Shown: positions 45,212 through 54,966 of the stretch, piece by piece
Numbering within the stretch: position 1 is the stretch's first letter
Layout of the letters: every line of letters begins with the position of its first letter
From: Lumbricus rubellus
Taxonomy: Eukaryota > Annelida > Clitellata > Crassiclitellata > Lumbricidae
Direction: 5' to 3'
DNA: 64,000 nucleotides
Assembly (NCBI GenBank): GCA_945859605.1
Contig: OX243816.1
Location: 41,254,638 to 41,318,637, forward strand
The notes under the pieces: model-generated
Database searches by the model: none
The model's input: the letters and a program-made list of their open reading frames with translations, nothing else
Told to the model about the DNA's origin: nothing
Program-made: the position numbers and the translations under genes

Positions 45212-45982
45212 CGTATGCGGACGTTTCGTCTACGGACGATTCGTCATGGACGGTTCGTCCATGGACGATTCGTCCGTGGACGTTTCGTCACACGGACGAT
45301 TCGTCAAGCGGACGATTCGTCTATGGACGATTCGTCTGTGGACGATTCGTCACACGGACGATTCGTCCACCCGTGGTGGATTACAATATGACTGATGTAA
45401 AGAATTCTTGTTTTATGGAAGTCGGATTGACGAAATTAGTGTTCTTTAAATAATTATGATGTAAAATAAATATTAAGTATTAAAAGCATAGGCCACCCAT
45501 CCGTTTCGTGGCGGTGGTATCCATGTGCCATCATTTGAACAAAGAGTCAATCCCACCTCCATTTACGCAAGAATTCTTTTCATCGTTCCAGCTTTTCTTT
45601 CAGCATCGACTATTTTTCAATCAATCCAACTTCTGTTAAAACAGTATTTATTTATACATAACACTATTTAGATAAAACGATTCTCATCAATTCGACTTCC
45701 ATGTAACAAGAATTCTTTTCAGTCAGTTCGTATCTAATCTAACACGGGTGGACGAATCGTCCACAGACGAATCGTCCAAAGACGAATCGTCCGCTTGACG
45801 AATCGTCCGTGTGACGAAACGTCCACTGACGAATCGTCCGTAGACGAAACGTCCGCTTGACGAATCGTCCGTGTGACGAATCGTCCACAGACGAATCGTC
45901 CATGGACGAATCGTCCAGCTGACGAATCGTCCATGACGAACCGTCCATGACGAATCGTCCGTAGACGAAACGTCCGCAAACC
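45212..45982. mobile_element. Foldback-type element: inverted arms made of short GGACGATTCGTCC repeats
   Basis: Left arm 45217-45369 and right arm 45744-45979 are inverted copies, each a tandem array of 12-19-bp units built on the near-palindrome GGACGATTCGTCC. The outer ends TGCGGACG are inverted, and an 8-bp aatttttc occurs on both sides (45204-45211 and 45983-45990), a likely target duplication. The 374-bp middle has no gene. Frames such as GRFV/DDSS repeats come from the array. Confidence 0.75.
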
Positions 45983-46372
45983 AATTTTTCAGATTACCAA
46001 AGTACTCAAAATCAGATTTACGAAATCCAATGTTAATTGGTAATAATAATGTTTCGCACGGTGCTGCAACCTTTAACCCATGATTCGAAATGACGACACA
46101 CCAAACATACTAATCGTGTGAATTAATATACTAAAAATATTCTATCAAACTACGGACTCTCACACTTTGGTTTAACAAAAATAACGAATCTTTTCCAACT
46201 TCCAGGCCATTGTCGTCCTCAGTATATTTTCAGTTGCTTAGCCGGGTGGGGCTTATAAAAACCATAATTATGGGGGTTGAGACCCACCGGCACCTGCCTA
46301 CTGTGTTTGAACAGAGAGAGACAGAGAGAGAGACAGAGAGAGTGGCGTTTTTCAGCTATCAGTAATGTGGGA

Positions 46373-46566
46373 CAGGGCTTTTTTAACGTGCAGTTGTACA
46401 CAACATGTGCAGTTCTAAACGGATTTGTGAAGTTGTAGAAGCAATTTTGTACAGTTAAAACTAGCAAAAATGGTCATTGTCCTCCGATTGGAAGTATTTT
46501 ACCATGGAGGATGGGAAGGAAAATAAGGAATTGTGCAGCTCTAAAAATTCCTTCAAAACAGCCCTG
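46373..46566 (-). mobile_element. AACTGCAC-family hAT MITE, best-preserved copy
   Basis: A 194-bp element with inverted ends CAGGGCTTTTTTAA and TTAAA..CAGCCCTG type, flanked by a perfect 8-bp duplication atgtggga (46365-46372 and 46567-46574). It defines the family boundaries used for the other copies. Confidence 0.9.
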
Positions 46567-46713
46567 ATGTGGGAGAATCGAGGAAGAAACGATTTATCAG
46601 TCTATAGCAGCAATATCGATATGTTTAGGAAATATGAACCGATTGTCCAAATTCGGGTTCTCTTCTTGTCTATCTGTCCTCCTCTCCTCCGTTGCCTCTA
46701 TACCTCTCCCTCC

Positions 46714-47847
46714 CAGTGGCGGCGCCAGACACTTTTTGTAGCCAGGGCATAGCCAAGGCAGTCACACAAGTAACCAGGGCAGAGGTCGAGTCGCGTGCTT
46801 GGTAGTACGGGCTTACATAAGCTTATAATTTTGGCGCTACCGTCAGGGTCGGATTAAGGCATGTTCAACATGCTCGGCCGAACAGGGGCCCCACACTTTA
46901 GGGGCCACACTTTAGGGGCCCCACACATGCAATTTATTTTAAAGGAAACAATTGGCATATTCTGCCGAAATTTCGACCAAACGACTGAAAAATGTCACAA
47001 AAACGTTTGGCCGAAGATCCCCCAACAAATTTTCCAAACAGGGCCCCCACATTTTTTAATCCGGCCCTCGCTACCGTGCTCGCTATAAAGTGATGCCACA
47101 GCTGTGTTTTTCTACTAGATCTGGATTGTTTGGCTTTCGTCTGGGTTTCTTTTTTGGGGGAGGGCAAATTTCGGGTTTATTTTAGTTACTGGACCATTGT
47201 ATTTACAACGCATGAATATTCTGCATGTGCACTGAGCATTGCAATATACATTGTATTTATAGTGAAATTCAATGTGAAATGGTTCTGCTACATGCCTTTT
47301 GTTCCACTAATTTTAATATGAAACTTCACAATCAAGATCTTACGTTGTCAATTCACGAATAATTTAGGCCTATATAATCTGCATGGTGACGCAGAGAAAT
47401 AGCTCTTTGCAGAAATAAGCCGTTTCGACATTTCAATATAGACAAATCCCTGCCAGAACTTTTGCCATGCTAGAATTTTTGCCTGCCAGAATTTTTGCCT
47501 TCCAGAACTTTTGTCTGCCATAATTTTGCCCTATTAGAATGTTTGCCTGTCTGAATTTTTTCTGTCAGAACTTTTTCCTTGCAAGAAGTTTTCCCTGTCA
47601 GAATTTTGCCCTTCCAGAATTTTGCTCTGACAGAATTTTTCTCTCCCAGAACTATTGCCTTCCATAATGAATTTTTTTCATTCCATAGAGTGGACGGACG
47701 TGAACAGTACTAAACAATAGACCTATGCCTGAGCAAATTCTGGCAGGGCAAAATTTCTGGCAGGGCAACAGGTAGGGCAACAGGTAGGGCAAAGGCTTTT
47801 TTGGTAGGGCATTTGCCCTGCCATGCCCTGGCGTAGCGCCGCCACTG
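46714..47847 (+). mobile_element. hAT-type element (CAGTGGCGGCGC ends), full copy of a rearranged pair
   Basis: Starts CAGTGGCGGCGCCAGACAC and ends GCGTAGCGCCGCCACTG. Flanking 8-mers do not match each other (ctccctcc left, tatgtctg right). Inside: a nested MITE (46844-47069), repeats of TGCCAGAATTTTTGCC-like units (47450-47680), and the inverted AGGGCAACAGGT units at 47755-47800. The left 330 bp are repeated in inverse orientation at 48202-48428 plus 58586-58677. Confidence 0.75.
46844..47069 (+). mobile_element. Nested hAT-type MITE (CAGGGTCGGATTAA ends)
   Basis: 226 bp with ends CAGGGTCGGATTAA and TTAATCCGGCCCTC, flanked by a perfect 8-bp duplication gctaccgt (46836-46843 and 47070-47077). 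It resembles the CAGGCCCGGATTAA element at 8984-11109 in its ends. Confidence 0.85.
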
Positions 47848-47855
47848 TATGTCTG

Positions 47856-48184
47856 TATAGGCATAATTATAATTAATTTTTTGCAATTACCATTTCTATT
47901 AACATTACCGGAGTATGGGCGTTTGTCACGCGCTAATAGAGACGACTGATTGACTCACTTACTTACTGGTTCGTACACTAATAAACCTACTTATCAATTG
48001 ACTTGCTTACTTGATTGCTTTCTTACTTATAGGTCTGCCACATCTCACTGCAGCAGCTGTGCAGCAGTTTAATACAGACAGATAATGATGAAAATAATTG
48101 TTAAATTATGTCGAGTAGGAACTAAATGTAGGCTAAATGTAAATGTAAGCCGCCATCTGTATGCAAACCGGCAACCCCCACGCA
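47856..48184. other. Unique DNA between the two inverted hAT arms
   Basis: AT-rich, with short TTACTTACT-like tetranucleotide repeats at about 47955-48030. No gene. It may lie inside a local inversion. Confidence 0.5.
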
Positions 48185-48428
48185 GGCCCGTGTTATGTCA
48201 TTGTTTGGAAAATTTGTTGGGGGATCTTCGGCCAAACGTTTTTGTGACATTTTTCAGTCGTTTGGTCGAAATTTCGGCAGAATATGCCAATTGTTTCCTT
48301 TAAAATAAATTGCATGTGTGGGGCCCCTAAAGTGTGGCCCCTAAAGTGTGGGGCCCCTGTTCGGCCGAGCATGTTGAACATGCCTTAATCCGACCCTGAC
48401 GGTAGCGCCAAAATTATAAGCTTACTAC
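48185..48428 (-). mobile_element. Inverted second hAT arm, first part, split by the Gypsy element
   Basis: The reverse complement aligns to 46803-47035 of the full copy, including the nested MITE up to TTTTCCAAACA, beyond which the two diverge. The remaining outer part is at 58586-58677 beyond the retrotransposon. Ends CTAC just before the LTR. Confidence 0.8.
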
Positions 48429-48450
48429 TGTTGAAGTTTGGGGAGGCTAT

Positions 48451-48870
48451 TCTTAGCCTAGCGACCCCAGGAGGCGTGGCCTAACGACCCCGACCTCGGA
48501 GGCGTGGCTTAACGACCCCGACCCCAGGAGGCGTGGCCTAACGACCCCGACCTCGGAGGCGTGGCTTAACGACCCCGACCCCAGGAGGCGTGGCCTAACG
48601 ACCCCGACCTCGGAGGCGTGGCCTAACGACCTTAGCCTACGACCCCGACCCCAGGAGGCGTGGCCTAACGACCTTAGCCTAGCGACCCCAGGAGGCGTGG
48701 CCTAACGACCCCGACCTCGGAGGCGTGGCCTAACGACCCCGACCCCAGGAGGCGTGGCCTGACGACCTTAGCCTACGACCCCGACCCCGGGAGGCGTGGC
48801 CTAACGACCTTAGCCTACGACCCCGACCCCAGGAGGCGTGGCTTAACGACCTTAGCCTACGCTGGAGGAG
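48451..48870. repeat. 29-bp minisatellite in the 5' LTR
   Basis: Units GACCCCGACCCCAGGAGGCG plus TGGCCTAAC, alternating CCCAGG and CTCGG versions, some with CTTAGCCTA inserts. The same array is in the 3' LTR (about 57106-57530). Confidence 0.9.
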
Positions 48871-49090
48871 ATAAGAAGGGTCGCCGCCCGGTCGTTGTGG
48901 TTCTTGTTATTGATTCTTGGTTCTTGGGTTGTCGTACGGTCGTTGTTGTAAATACGAGACGTTCGATACGAGAGGAAAACGAGGAAGCCGAGATACTTCG
49001 AGAGAGAAAGAGAGATAGAGGAAAACGAGGAAGCCGAGATACTTCGAGAGAGAAAGAGAGATAGAGGAAACGAGGAAGCCGAGGTATTTC

Positions 49091-49745
49091 GAGACAGAAC
49101 TGACGGTCTGTCCTCCCTTCGACTTCGACTACGATCCACGGTTGGTGCTGCAGGGACAGAACTGACGGTCTGTCCTGCCTTCGACTTCGACTACGATCCA
49201 GGGTTGGCGCTGCAGGGACGGAACTGACGGTCCGTCCTGCCTTCGACTTCGACTACGATCCACGGTTGGTGCTGCAGGGACGGAACTGACGGTCTGTCCT
49301 GCCTTCGACTTCGACTACGATCCACGGTTGGTGCTGCAGGGACGGAACTGACGGTCCGTCCTGCCTTCGACTTCGACTACGATCTGCGGTTGGTGCTGCA
49401 GGGACGGAACTGACGGTCCGTCCGGCCTTCGACTTCGACTACGATCTGCGGTTGGTGCTGCAGGGACGGAACTGACGGTCCGTCCTGCCTTCGACTTCGA
49501 CTGCGATCTACGGTTGGTGCTGCAGGGACAGAACTGACGGTCTGTCCTGCCTTCGACTTCGACTACGATCCACGGTTGGTGCTGCAGGGACAGAACTGAC
49601 GGTCTGTCCTGCCTTCGACTTCGACTACGATCCAGGGTTGGCGCTGCAGGGACGGAACTGACGGTCCGTCCTGCCTTCGACTTCGACTACGATCTGCGGT
49701 TGGTGCTGCAGGGACAGAACTGACGGTCTGTCCTGCCTTCGACTT
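49091..49745 (+). repeat. 62-bp minisatellite in the 5' LTR, each unit with a hairpin
   Basis: Eleven 62-bp units. Each contains GGACRGA and TCYGTCC arms around ACTGACGG, then TTCGACTTCGACTACGATC and TTGGTGCTGCAGG. R and Y change together from unit to unit; see findings. The 3' LTR has the same array at about 57746-58400. Confidence 0.95.
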
Positions 49746-49933
49746 CGACTACAATCCTCGGCTGGTTCTGCAGGGACCACGGTTGCTTCTGAACTAGTAC
49801 GCTCAAGCCTAGTCGGCTAGTCCTTGGTCTACCGCCAAGGCCTTATCCAGCGGACAATTCTACGATACCCGGACGACTACGGCTGGTTCTCGGATCCTGG
49901 TGAACTTTTGCCCAGCCCTAGTCCGTTACAAAC

Positions 49934-49951
49934 TGGTACCCGCAAGTGGGG
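49934..49951 (+). promoter_or_regulatory. Primer-binding site, 3 bases after the 5' LTR
   Basis: TGGTACCCGCAAGTGGGG starts with TGG, the complement of a tRNA CCA end, and resembles the PBS of elements primed by tRNA-Leu. The exact tRNA cannot be named from this window. Confidence 0.65.
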
Positions 49952-50010
49952 TAAGTGGAAAAATTCGCTGAACTTTTACGAACTGGTGAAACTTCGACAG
50001 AACGGCAACA

Positions 50011-53000
50011 ATGTGGAATTCCCTGATCGGCGACATGGACGGAAATGCCGCCGGCTTTCCGAGGACTCCTCCAACCGCCGTCAGACGAAGGAAGGACCTC
50101 TTAGTCGATTACGAGGTCGAGTCCAGCCAATTCCTGGAGAAAATCGACTTCGAAGACGTCCCGAAGAAGGATCGCAAGAGCTTCCTGGTTCCGGGAATGG
50201 ACGTCGGCCAATTGGAATCGAAGGTCATGGAGAACGTCGGTCGCATGGTCGGTGAAAAGAAGAATCCTATGAAGCCAGGAAAATTCGATGGAACTGGATC
50301 CCTCGAGTCCTTCCTGGCACAATTTGACGTGTGCGCAAGGCACAACCGATGGACTGCAGACGATAAAGTCGACTTCCTCCGTTGCTCCTTGGAGAAGGCG
50401 GCAACGCAGCTGCTGTGGGACTTCGGAGCCAGCACCGAAGTCACGTATGAACAGCTCGTCGAGAGGCTACGCCAGCGGTATGGATCGGAGGGTCAGGCCG
50501 AGACCTTTCGAGCTCAACTCTACTATCGCCGACAGCGAACTGATGAAACTCTCGGCGATTTGCTGCACGATATCCGGAGACTCGTCGTCCTCGCCTACCC
50601 TGTTCCGTCCAACGAGACGACGGAAATTCTTGCGAAGGACGCCTTCCTGGAAGCAATCCGCGACCGGGAACTGTCCCTCAAGGTGAGAGAACGGGAACCG
50701 AAGACCATCGACGAGGCGTATCGAACAGCTCTACGCCTGTCCGCGTATCGACAGACGTCGGACTTGGAGGACCGCCAACGACCAGCCAACCGGGTGAGAG
50801 GAACGCAAGAGGGCGACGCTGGTAGTCAGCTGCAGTCGCAACTGGACGGCTTCTTCGCTTCGCAACGCAAGTGGCAACAAGAAATGGAAGGAAAGATCTG
50901 CCGACAACTGGACGAACTCCGAAGCTCGTATCGGACGAGTTTCGACGCCGAACGAACGGTTCCATCTACCGTTCCGGCTCCTTCTTCCTCGCCTCGAGGG
51001 AACGCTTCAGGTGGTCTCGGACGCGGGATAACCTGCTTCAACTGCGGACATGTGGGTCACGTGGCTCGTCGCTGCCGCCAGCGTCAGCAGTTCTCCAACC
51101 GCCGTGACGACACACGCACATCGGACCCGCCGATGTCGGAACAGAACGGAACAACCGTCACGAACCACACGACGAGAGTCAGAGCTTCGGGTGTGACGAA
51201 GAACGCGATCTACATCCGCGGAACGATCAACGGACAACAAAGAAATTGCCTAGTGGACACTGGGTCGGAAGTAAGCCTAGTTCCCTCTGCTGATGTTGAT
51301 GGTTTGACGCTCCAGCCCAGCGCTCGCATTCTTTTGGCTGCTAATGGGACGCAGATTAGAGTTTTGGGTCAGCTTGATACCCCGATTGTGATTTCTAGAG
51401 GATTTTCCATTGGCACTAGTTTTCTTGTCTCTGACCAGATTGGTGAACCAATGCTTGGCATGGATTGGTTGAGGCAGCATCGTTGTCGCTTGGGTTTTGG
51501 CCAGGGCGCACTTTTTGTTGGTCGACGCCGCATTCCTTTGGTTAAGGGCAATGGCTCACTTTGGTGTCGCAGGGTTATGGTTGCCGAAGAGACGACTGTC
51601 CTTCCTCGCTCGCAGTGCGATATCCCTTGCAAAACTCAGTATCGTGATTTCACCACCTCCGCACAGGCATGGATGACTGAATCCAAGGAGATCCAGCCTG
51701 GTGTGCATGTAGCCAGAGTTGTGTTGGGTGATGATGCTGATGATGCTTGTATTCGTGTGGTAAATCTGAATGAACAACCTGCCCTGTTGACAGCTAACCA
51801 AATGTTAGGCGACTTGCACCCCGTAGAGGTCGAAGCAAAAGATGACAATGGAAGGCCGACAGATACTGCTGACTCTTTGGTCGAGACGTTAATGGACGAC
51901 ATTTCTGAGGATGTCCCGGCGGATGTGAAGGAACGGCTGAAGGAGTTATTGGTTGAATATGAAAGCATTTTCTCGGCCACTGACCATGACTTGGGACGGA
52001 CTATGATCTCTCAGCATAGAATCGATACGGGGGACTCTCGGCCCGTGAGACAATCTTTGCGTAGACAGCCGCTTCCGTATCAGGCTGCTATTGACGCACA
52101 ACTGGACCAAATGTTGGCTACTGGGGTAGTTGAACCTGCTGCCAGCGAGTGGGCAGCAAATGTGGTCCTCGCTAAGAAGAAAGACGGTTCCTTGAGGTTT
52201 TGTATTGATTACCGCAAACTGAACAATCTGACTCGGAAGGATTCTTACCCTCTTCCTAGAATTGATGCCTGTCTTGATTCTTTGTCGGGCGCCGGGTGGT
52301 TCAGTACTCTGGACTTGCGCAGCGGGTATCATCAGGTCATGATGAATCCAGGTGACTCTGATAAGACTGCTTTCATCACTCGGCGAGGAACTTTTCGTTG
52401 GCGGGTCATGCCCTTCGGCTTATGTAACGCGCCGGCCACCTTCCAGCGGCTGATGGACATCGTTCTCTCGGGGTTGAACTTTGAATTGTGTTTGGTGTAC
52501 TTGGACGACGTGATCATTTTCAGCAGCACCGCAGACCAACATTTGGACAGACTGGGTCAGGTCTTCGCGAGGCTCAAAGATGCCAATCTGAAACTGAAGC
52601 CTAGCAAGTGTCACCTGTTCAGACGCACCGTATCCTTCCTTGGACACGTAGTGACGGCGGAGGGGATTTCTGTTGATCCATCCAAGGTATTGGCGGTAAC
52701 CGAGTGGCTCACTCCCAGGTGTCTAAAGGAGGTGCGGGCTTTCGTAGGACTTTGCTCCTACTACCGCAAGTTCATTCGGGGTTTCTCTATGGTCGCCTCA
52801 CCCCTGTTCGCTCTGATGAGGAAGGAACAGCCGTTCCTGTGGGGAGACGACTGCCAGGATGCGTTCGACCGTTTAAAGGAAGCGTTGACTACAGCTCCTG
52901 TGCTCAGCCTACCGATGGACGATGCTGCCTACACCCTGGACTGTGATGCCTCTGATGTCGGAATTGGTGGGGTACTTTCCCAGAATATCGACGGCGAGGA

Positions 53001-54966
53001 ACGGGTGATTGCGTATGGCAGTCGGTTGTTTTCTGCGGCCGAACGCAACTATTGCGTCACCCGGAAGGAATTGCTGGCCGTGGTGAACTTTACCCAAATT
53101 TTTCGCCAGTACCTGCTGGGTAGGAGGTTCACCCTCAGAACGGACCATGCCGCGTTGAGATGGCTGCAACACACTCCCGAACCGATTGGCCAACAAGGAA
53201 GATGGTTGGAGAAGTTAGCCGAGTTTGACTTCGAAATACTGCATCGACCTGGACGCAAGCATGGCAACGCCGACGCCTTGTCCAGAAGGCCGTGCCGACA
53301 GTGTCATTGGGAGGAAGTGGATGCTACGGATCACTTCGTGCGAGAGGTAACCGAGTTGGTGACGGAGAGCGACAGTACGACCGACATCGTGAAATCACAG
53401 AAGGAGGATCCTGTTCTAAGCCTAGTCCGAATTTGGCTGAGCGAAGGCATGCCGACGTTGCAAGAAATCCTCCAGGAGGGCGAAGCTGTGAAAGTTTATT
53501 GGCACCAGCGGGATAGGTTGTACCTGAGGGACGACACTATCTACCGACGGACGCCCGACGAGTCGGAACAGGTACTCGTGCCAAAGGACCTTCAGAAGGA
53601 CTACTTGAAGCTGGCGCATACCGGCGTAACCGGTGGACACCTGGGTGTCAGAAGAACCCGATGGCAGGTTCGCAGGAGAGCCTATTGGGTAGGGTGGTCC
53701 CGAGATGTGAAGAGGTTTTGCCAACACTGCGACAAGTGCTGTCGGTACAAACGGGGCGCACTGCAAAGGCAAGGCCCTCTGCAGCCCATGAACTGTGGAG
53801 AACCGTGGGAGAGAGTCAGTGTGGACGTGACGGGCCCACATCCGAGGAGCAGGCGAGGCAACATCTACATTTTGACCATGATGGACAACTTCTCGAAATT
53901 CGCCGAAGCTGTTCCGATGCCCAATCAGGAGGCGACCACGGTGGCGAAGGCCTTGGTGGAAACGATCGTCGTTCACTTCGGAGCGCCACTTCAGCTTTTG
54001 ACGGATCAAGGAAGAAACTTCGAGGGGAAGGTGTTCCACGAAATGTGTCGGCTCCTGGAGATAGACAAATTTCGGACGTCCAGCTATCGACCTCAGACCA
54101 ACGGCATGATCGAGAGATACCACCGCACGCTCAATTCGATGTTGGGAAAGGTGGTGAGCGAGAATCAACGGGACTGGGACGAGCATCTCCCGTACGTGGC
54201 CGCAGCTTACCGGGCCTCGATTCACGACGTAACTGGGTTCTCACCGAACTATCTCATTTTCGGCAAGGAGAACCGGGCACCACTGGACCTTGTGTACGGG
54301 CCGCCAGAACCCATCGAGGAAAGCGGAACCACATACTCCACCTACGTGGCCGAAATGTCGGAGAGGTTCACGAAGGCGTACGACGCGGCCAGACGAAGTC
54401 TCGGGAAGAACGCCGAGAGACGCAAGCATGGCTACGACTTGCGAGTGCGCCCTGCAAAGTTCGAGGAGGGTGACTGGGTCTACTACTTCAGCCCACGGAA
54501 ATTCGTTGGACGCAGCCCGAAGTTTCAGCGTAACTTCACGGGGCCATTCAAGATCCTGCGGGCGTGCGGCCCAGTCAACTACCTCCTACAAAAGTTGCCG
54601 AAGGCCAAGCCCTTCGTATCGCACGTCGATAAACTCCGCCACTGCTTCGGGCGGACGAAAGGACAATGGAGCGAGACGGGAGCAGAGACGACCAATGGAC
54701 CACCCGCGGAAGCGGCGAACGGGGCCACGGCTTCTTCAAGCGGTCGGCCAGGGCACCGTTGGAGAGGGGCGCTTGCAGCGGAGGGAGCGACCTCCAGGGA
54801 TCGACACGGTGCGGACGACGGAAGCGCAGCCAAACTGGTTGTCAATCAACCAAGGAACAGAACGTCTGCAACGGAAGGAAACTCGCACGACGGAGACTCC
54901 GACGAAGCGAGGGCCGGTCCCGGTCGACCTCGGCGCTCTACTCGCCGACCAGCCCGGTTCCAGTAG
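50011..54966 (+). CDS. gag-pol: Gag-Pol polyprotein of the Ty3/Gypsy element
   Basis: A single uninterrupted frame of 1651 residues from the first in-frame ATG after the PBS to TAG. Order: retrotransposon Gag region (about 90-235), CCHC zinc knuckle (C342-x2-C345-x4-H350-x4-C355), aspartic protease (LVDTGSE, D416), reverse transcriptase (YRKLNN, LDLRSGYHQ, YLDD at 830-833), RNase H (LDCDASD near 977-979; TDHAALRWL), integrase zinc domain (H1203...C1237-x2-C1240) and catalytic core D1272, D1332, E1368, with 35 residues between the last two. All catalytic residues looked for are present. Domain order RT-RNaseH-IN is that of Ty3/Gypsy. No chromodomain is seen; the C-terminus is a low-complexity Gly/Ala/Arg tail. 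No frameshift separates gag and pol. Likely competent or recently competent. Confidence 0.95.
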   Translation: MWNSLIGDMDGNAAGFPRTPPTAVRRRKDLLVDYEVESSQFLEKIDFEDVPKKDRKSFLVPGMDVGQLESKVMENVGRMVGEKKNPMKPGKFDGTGSLESFLAQFDVCARHNRWTADDKVDFLRCSLEKAATQLLWDFGASTEVTYEQLVERLRQRYGSEGQAETFRAQLYYRRQRTDETLGDLLHDIRRLVVLAYPVPSNETTEILAKDAFLEAIRDRELSLKVREREPKTIDEAYRTALRLSAYRQTSDLEDRQRPANRVRGTQEGDAGSQLQSQLDGFFASQRKWQQEMEGKICRQLDELRSSYRTSFDAERTVPSTVPAPSSSPRGNASGGLGRGITCFNCGHVGHVARRCRQRQQFSNRRDDTRTSDPPMSEQNGTTVTNHTTRVRASGVTKNAIYIRGTINGQQRNCLVDTGSEVSLVPSADVDGLTLQPSARILLAANGTQIRVLGQLDTPIVISRGFSIGTSFLVSDQIGEPMLGMDWLRQHRCRLGFGQGALFVGRRRIPLVKGNGSLWCRRVMVAEETTVLPRSQCDIPCKTQYRDFTTSAQAWMTESKEIQPGVHVARVVLGDDADDACIRVVNLNEQPALLTANQMLGDLHPVEVEAKDDNGRPTDTADSLVETLMDDISEDVPADVKERLKELLVEYESIFSATDHDLGRTMISQHRIDTGDSRPVRQSLRRQPLPYQAAIDAQLDQMLATGVVEPAASEWAANVVLAKKKDGSLRFCIDYRKLNNLTRKDSYPLPRIDACLDSLSGAGWFSTLDLRSGYHQVMMNPGDSDKTAFITRRGTFRWRVMPFGLCNAPATFQRLMDIVLSGLNFELCLVYLDDVIIFSSTADQHLDRLGQVFARLKDANLKLKPSKCHLFRRTVSFLGHVVTAEGISVDPSKVLAVTEWLTPRCLKEVRAFVGLCSYYRKFIRGFSMVASPLFALMRKEQPFLWGDDCQDAFDRLKEALTTAPVLSLPMDDAAYTLDCDASDVGIGGVLSQNIDGEERVIAYGSRLFSAAERNYCVTRKELLAVVNFTQIFRQYLLGRRFTLRTDHAALRWLQHTPEPIGQQGRWLEKLAEFDFEILHRPGRKHGNADALSRRPCRQCHWEEVDATDHFVREVTELVTESDSTTDIVKSQKEDPVLSLVRIWLSEGMPTLQEILQEGEAVKVYWHQRDRLYLRDDTIYRRTPDESEQVLVPKDLQKDYLKLAHTGVTGGHLGVRRTRWQVRRRAYWVGWSRDVKRFCQHCDKCCRYKRGALQRQGPLQPMNCGEPWERVSVDVTGPHPRSRRGNIYILTMMDNFSKFAEAVPMPNQEATTVAKALVETIVVHFGAPLQLLTDQGRNFEGKVFHEMCRLLEIDKFRTSSYRPQTNGMIERYHRTLNSMLGKVVSENQRDWDEHLPYVAAAYRASIHDVTGFSPNYLIFGKENRAPLDLVYGPPEPIEESGTTYSTYVAEMSERFTKAYDAARRSLGKNAERRKHGYDLRVRPAKFEEGDWVYYFSPRKFVGRSPKFQRNFTGPFKILRACGPVNYLLQKLPKAKPFVSHVDKLRHCFGRTKGQWSETGAETTNGPPAEAANGATASSSGRPGHRWRGALAAEGATSRDRHGADDGSAAKLVVNQPRNRTSATEGNSHDGDSDEARAGPGRPRRSTRRPARFQ

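Larger units (their letters stand above)
48429..49930 (+). repeat. 5' LTR (1502 bp)
   Basis: TG...CA-bounded. It contains a 29-bp minisatellite, three copies of a 44-bp AG-rich unit (48960-49100) and eleven 62-bp units, then a unique segment of about 180 bp before the end. Unusually long and repeat-rich for an LTR. Confidence 0.95.

Noticed and set aside
45212..45982. CRISPR-like regularly spaced repeats
   Set aside because: Spacers are only 3-5 bp, repeats are palindromic and arranged in inverted arms with a target duplication; the host is a eukaryote.
46861..47088. Identical small frames here and at 48193-48381 (-)
   Set aside because: They lie in the two copies of the same non-coding hAT/MITE; duplication of DNA, not a gene.
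49824..50255. 143-codon frame upstream of gag-pol as a separate gag leader
   Set aside because: It starts inside the LTR, spans the PBS and overlaps gag in another frame with Arg/Gly-rich composition; no Gag feature.
53422..54225. 267-codon minus-strand frame, and several plus-strand frames of 250-270 codons in the Gypsy element
   Set aside because: Shadows of the gag-pol frame; no domain of their own.
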